This document shows, one piece after another, positions 6,364 through 7,695 of a stretch of DNA of 7,695 nucleotides (its first letter is position 1; every line of letters begins with the position of its first letter). The translations under genes were made by a program, and so were the position numbers. Source of the stretch: an uncultured Bacteroidia bacterium (GTDB lineage: Bacteria > Bacteroidota > Bacteroidia > Bacteroidales > Prolixibacteraceae); the NCBI GenBank assembly GCA_903859795.1, contig CAIOOC010000563.1:1-7695 (forward strand). Reading direction: 5' to 3'. A model generated the notes under the pieces. That model was not told the DNA's origin, searched no databases, and worked only from the letters and a program-made list of their open reading frames with translations.

Positions 6364-7500
6364 ATGAAGACAAAAAAGAGTGAAGTAAAGCAATCCTCCC
6401 GGTTACAATCGCTGGATGTATTGCGAGGATTCGACATGTTATGGATAGTTGGGGGAGGAAGCCTGGTTGCGGCTTTGGCTAAGACAACTGACTGGGGTTG
6501 GCTGAATGTGATTGCAGGTCAGCTGGAACATGTAAGTTGGCAGGGTTTTCACTTTGAAGATCTTATTTTCCCGATGTTTATGTTTATCTCCGGTGTCGCA
6601 ATCCCTTATGCTGTAACTGCTAAAGTGGAACAAGGTGTCGATCGTAAATCGTTGTTCCATAAGATTCTTAAACGTGGGATTCTCCTGGTAATTTTAGGGA
6701 TTATCTACAATGGCAATTTAAGACGCGATTTTGACGGGTTTTCGGATATGCGTATTGCCAGTGTTCTGGGGCAAATCGGACTTGGATATTTGTTTGCTGC
6801 TACCATTGTTTTATATACTAAATCATTTAAAACACGGATTGCCTGGTTGATTGGCATTATGTCAGGAATTGCAATCCTGCAGCTCGCAATTCCGGTTCCT
6901 GGTCATGGTGCCGGTCTTTTACTGGATCAGCAATGGTGTATGAATGCCTATATTGACCGAATGCTGATGCCGGGAAGACTACACGGAACTATCTATGATC
7001 CGGAAGGCTTATTGTGTATTGTCTCCGCTATTACAGTGACCCTGATGGGGGCCCTGGCTGGATCAATCCTGCGTGACGGCGAACCTGCATCACAAAAGAA
7101 AGCGGCGACGCTGGCAATAGGCGGGGCAGCGCTGATCGCTGTTGCACTTATTCTTTCACCTGTTTATCCAATCATCAAGGCTTGCTGGACTGTACCGTTT
7201 AATATGCTTGCCGCAGGGATTAGTGCAATGCTGTTATCACTATTTTACTTTTCGATTGATGTAAAAGATTGGACTCATGGAGTGTTCTCGTATAAAATAT
7301 TGTTTTTCAAAGTAATAGGAATGAACTCAATAACAATATACCTGGGTCACTCAATCATTGATTTCGATCACGCATCCCATTTCTTCCTTGGTTGTCTCTC
7401 TAAACCCATGGGAGAATGGATTGTAATTCTGGGTTCAATAGTGATAGAATGGTTGGTTTTGTATTATTTGTATCAGAAAAAGATTTTCCTTCGGGTATAA
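6364..7500 (+). CDS. HGSNAT/DUF5009-like membrane acyltransferase
   Basis: This 378-residue integral membrane protein has about ten hydrophobic segments and matches the bacterial relatives of heparan-alpha-glucosaminide N-acetyltransferase (COG4299, DUF5009). These are thought to move an acetyl group from acetyl-CoA across the membrane onto an amino sugar or other glycan. The N-terminus has SLDVLRGFDM (16-25). EHVSWQGFHFEDLIFP (55-70) aligns with the family segment that holds the catalytic histidine of human HGSNAT, here most likely His56. IGMNSITIYLGHS (318-330) is the conserved late membrane segment. The start follows a consensus promoter by about 30 bases and the length is normal. The gene is single: divergent from dnaK and closed by a strong terminator. 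No glycoside hydrolase or SusC/SusD gene is visible nearby, so the substrate cannot be inferred from context. An O-acyltransferase role on cell-surface glycan is an alternative. Confidence 0.87.
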   Translation: MKTKKSEVKQSSRLQSLDVLRGFDMLWIVGGGSLVAALAKTTDWGWLNVIAGQLEHVSWQGFHFEDLIFPMFMFISGVAIPYAVTAKVEQGVDRKSLFHKILKRGILLVILGIIYNGNLRRDFDGFSDMRIASVLGQIGLGYLFAATIVLYTKSFKTRIAWLIGIMSGIAILQLAIPVPGHGAGLLLDQQWCMNAYIDRMLMPGRLHGTIYDPEGLLCIVSAITVTLMGALAGSILRDGEPASQKKAATLAIGGAALIAVALILSPVYPIIKACWTVPFNMLAAGISAMLLSLFYFSIDVKDWTHGVFSYKILFFKVIGMNSITIYLGHSIIDFDHASHFFLGCLSKPMGEWIVILGSIVIEWLVLYYLYQKKIFLRV

Positions 7501-7516
7501 TCTCTAATGTTAAAAT

Positions 7517-7569
7517 GGCGGGTTTCCGGAATGAAAAAAAACATACGTTCCGGAAATCCGCCGATTTTT
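7517..7569 (+). terminator. Strong intrinsic terminator of the acyltransferase gene
   Basis: GGCGGGTTTCCGGAATG (7517-7533) pairs with CGTTCCGGAAATCCGCC (7546-7562) through 17 pairs with two G-T wobbles. The 12-base loop is A-rich, and five T residues follow at 7565-7569. It starts 16 bases after the stop codon and separates the acyltransferase gene from panB, so the two are unlikely to be fully co-transcribed. Confidence 0.92.
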
Positions 7570-7609
7570 CTACTTTTGACCTGTTTAAATCACTGTAGAA
7601 ACTAAAATT

Positions 7610-7695
7610 ATGTCGGTACACAAAGAGGTGAAAAGGGTAACTACCCACGTTCTAGCAGAGATGAAACTGCATGGCGAAAAGATTTCGATGCTCAC
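7610..7695 (+). CDS. panB: 3-methyl-2-oxobutanoate hydroxymethyltransferase, N-terminus only
   Basis: Only the first 28 codons and two bases lie in the window. The reading from the ATG at 7610 begins MSVHKEVKRVTT and continues with EMKLHGEKISML before a partial codon that can only encode Thr. This closely fits the start of Bacteroidota PanB, in which KISMLTAYDY forms the first beta strand of the TIM barrel. PanB adds a hydroxymethyl group from methylenetetrahydrofolate to alpha-ketoisovalerate, the first committed step of pantothenate and hence coenzyme A synthesis, in the cytoplasm. The gene follows the acyltransferase terminator by about 40 bases, so it should have its own promoter; none with a good -7 box is evident. 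The fragment is short but the match is characteristic. Confidence 0.83.
   Translation, partial: MSVHKEVKRVTTHVLAEMKLHGEKISML

Noticed and set aside
7571..7609. Own promoter for panB just before its start
   Set aside because: A TTG at 7576-7578 is present, but the sequence 19 bases on (around 7596-7603, TAGAAACT) is a poor match to TAnnTTTG.
7400..7648. 82-codon minus-strand frame (7648-7400) and 60-codon plus-strand frame (7416-7598)
   Set aside because: Both run through the end of the acyltransferase gene and the terminator hairpin; the translations show no family and are explained by overlap.

Overview
The window comes from the chromosome of a member of the Bacteroidota. Three things point there: a type IX secretion plug-family protein and a DUF3810-type membrane protein, both typical of that phylum; XseA and DnaK sequences of the Bacteroidota kind; and promoter-like sites of the form TTG-N19/20-TAnnTTTG with no clear Shine-Dalgarno sequences. 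A closer placement (for example within Bacteroidales or Marinilabiliales) is only a guess. I see no insertion sequence, CRISPR array, tRNA, rRNA or phage gene.

Layout. Positions 1-1370 (minus) hold xseA, the large subunit of exodeoxyribonuclease VII, cut at its C-terminal end by the window edge. Divergent from it across 63 bp is a two-gene plus-strand unit. The first gene (1434-2534) is a membrane protein with an HExxH motif, DUF3810-like. The second (2599-3912) is a secreted protein of the type IX secretion plug family. This pair converges on dnaK (4047-5963, minus), with one hairpin between them whose U-tract serves the dnaK transcript. A 400-bp non-coding stretch follows. It separates dnaK from a divergent multi-pass acyltransferase of the HGSNAT/DUF5009 type (6364-7500, plus) and holds a promoter for each gene plus several inverted repeats. 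A strong intrinsic terminator closes the acyltransferase gene, and panB (pantothenate synthesis) starts at 7610 and runs off the window.

The genes are mostly independent housekeeping functions: DNA repair, protein folding, cofactor synthesis and envelope biology. The one plausible functional pair is the HExxH membrane protein and the plug-family protein, which are co-directional and 64 bp apart with no visible promoter or terminator between them. I found no convincing new multi-gene system. The items most worth a second look are the unusual metal-site spacing of the DUF3810-like protein beside the plug gene, and the inverted repeats in the dnaK/acyltransferase spacer.
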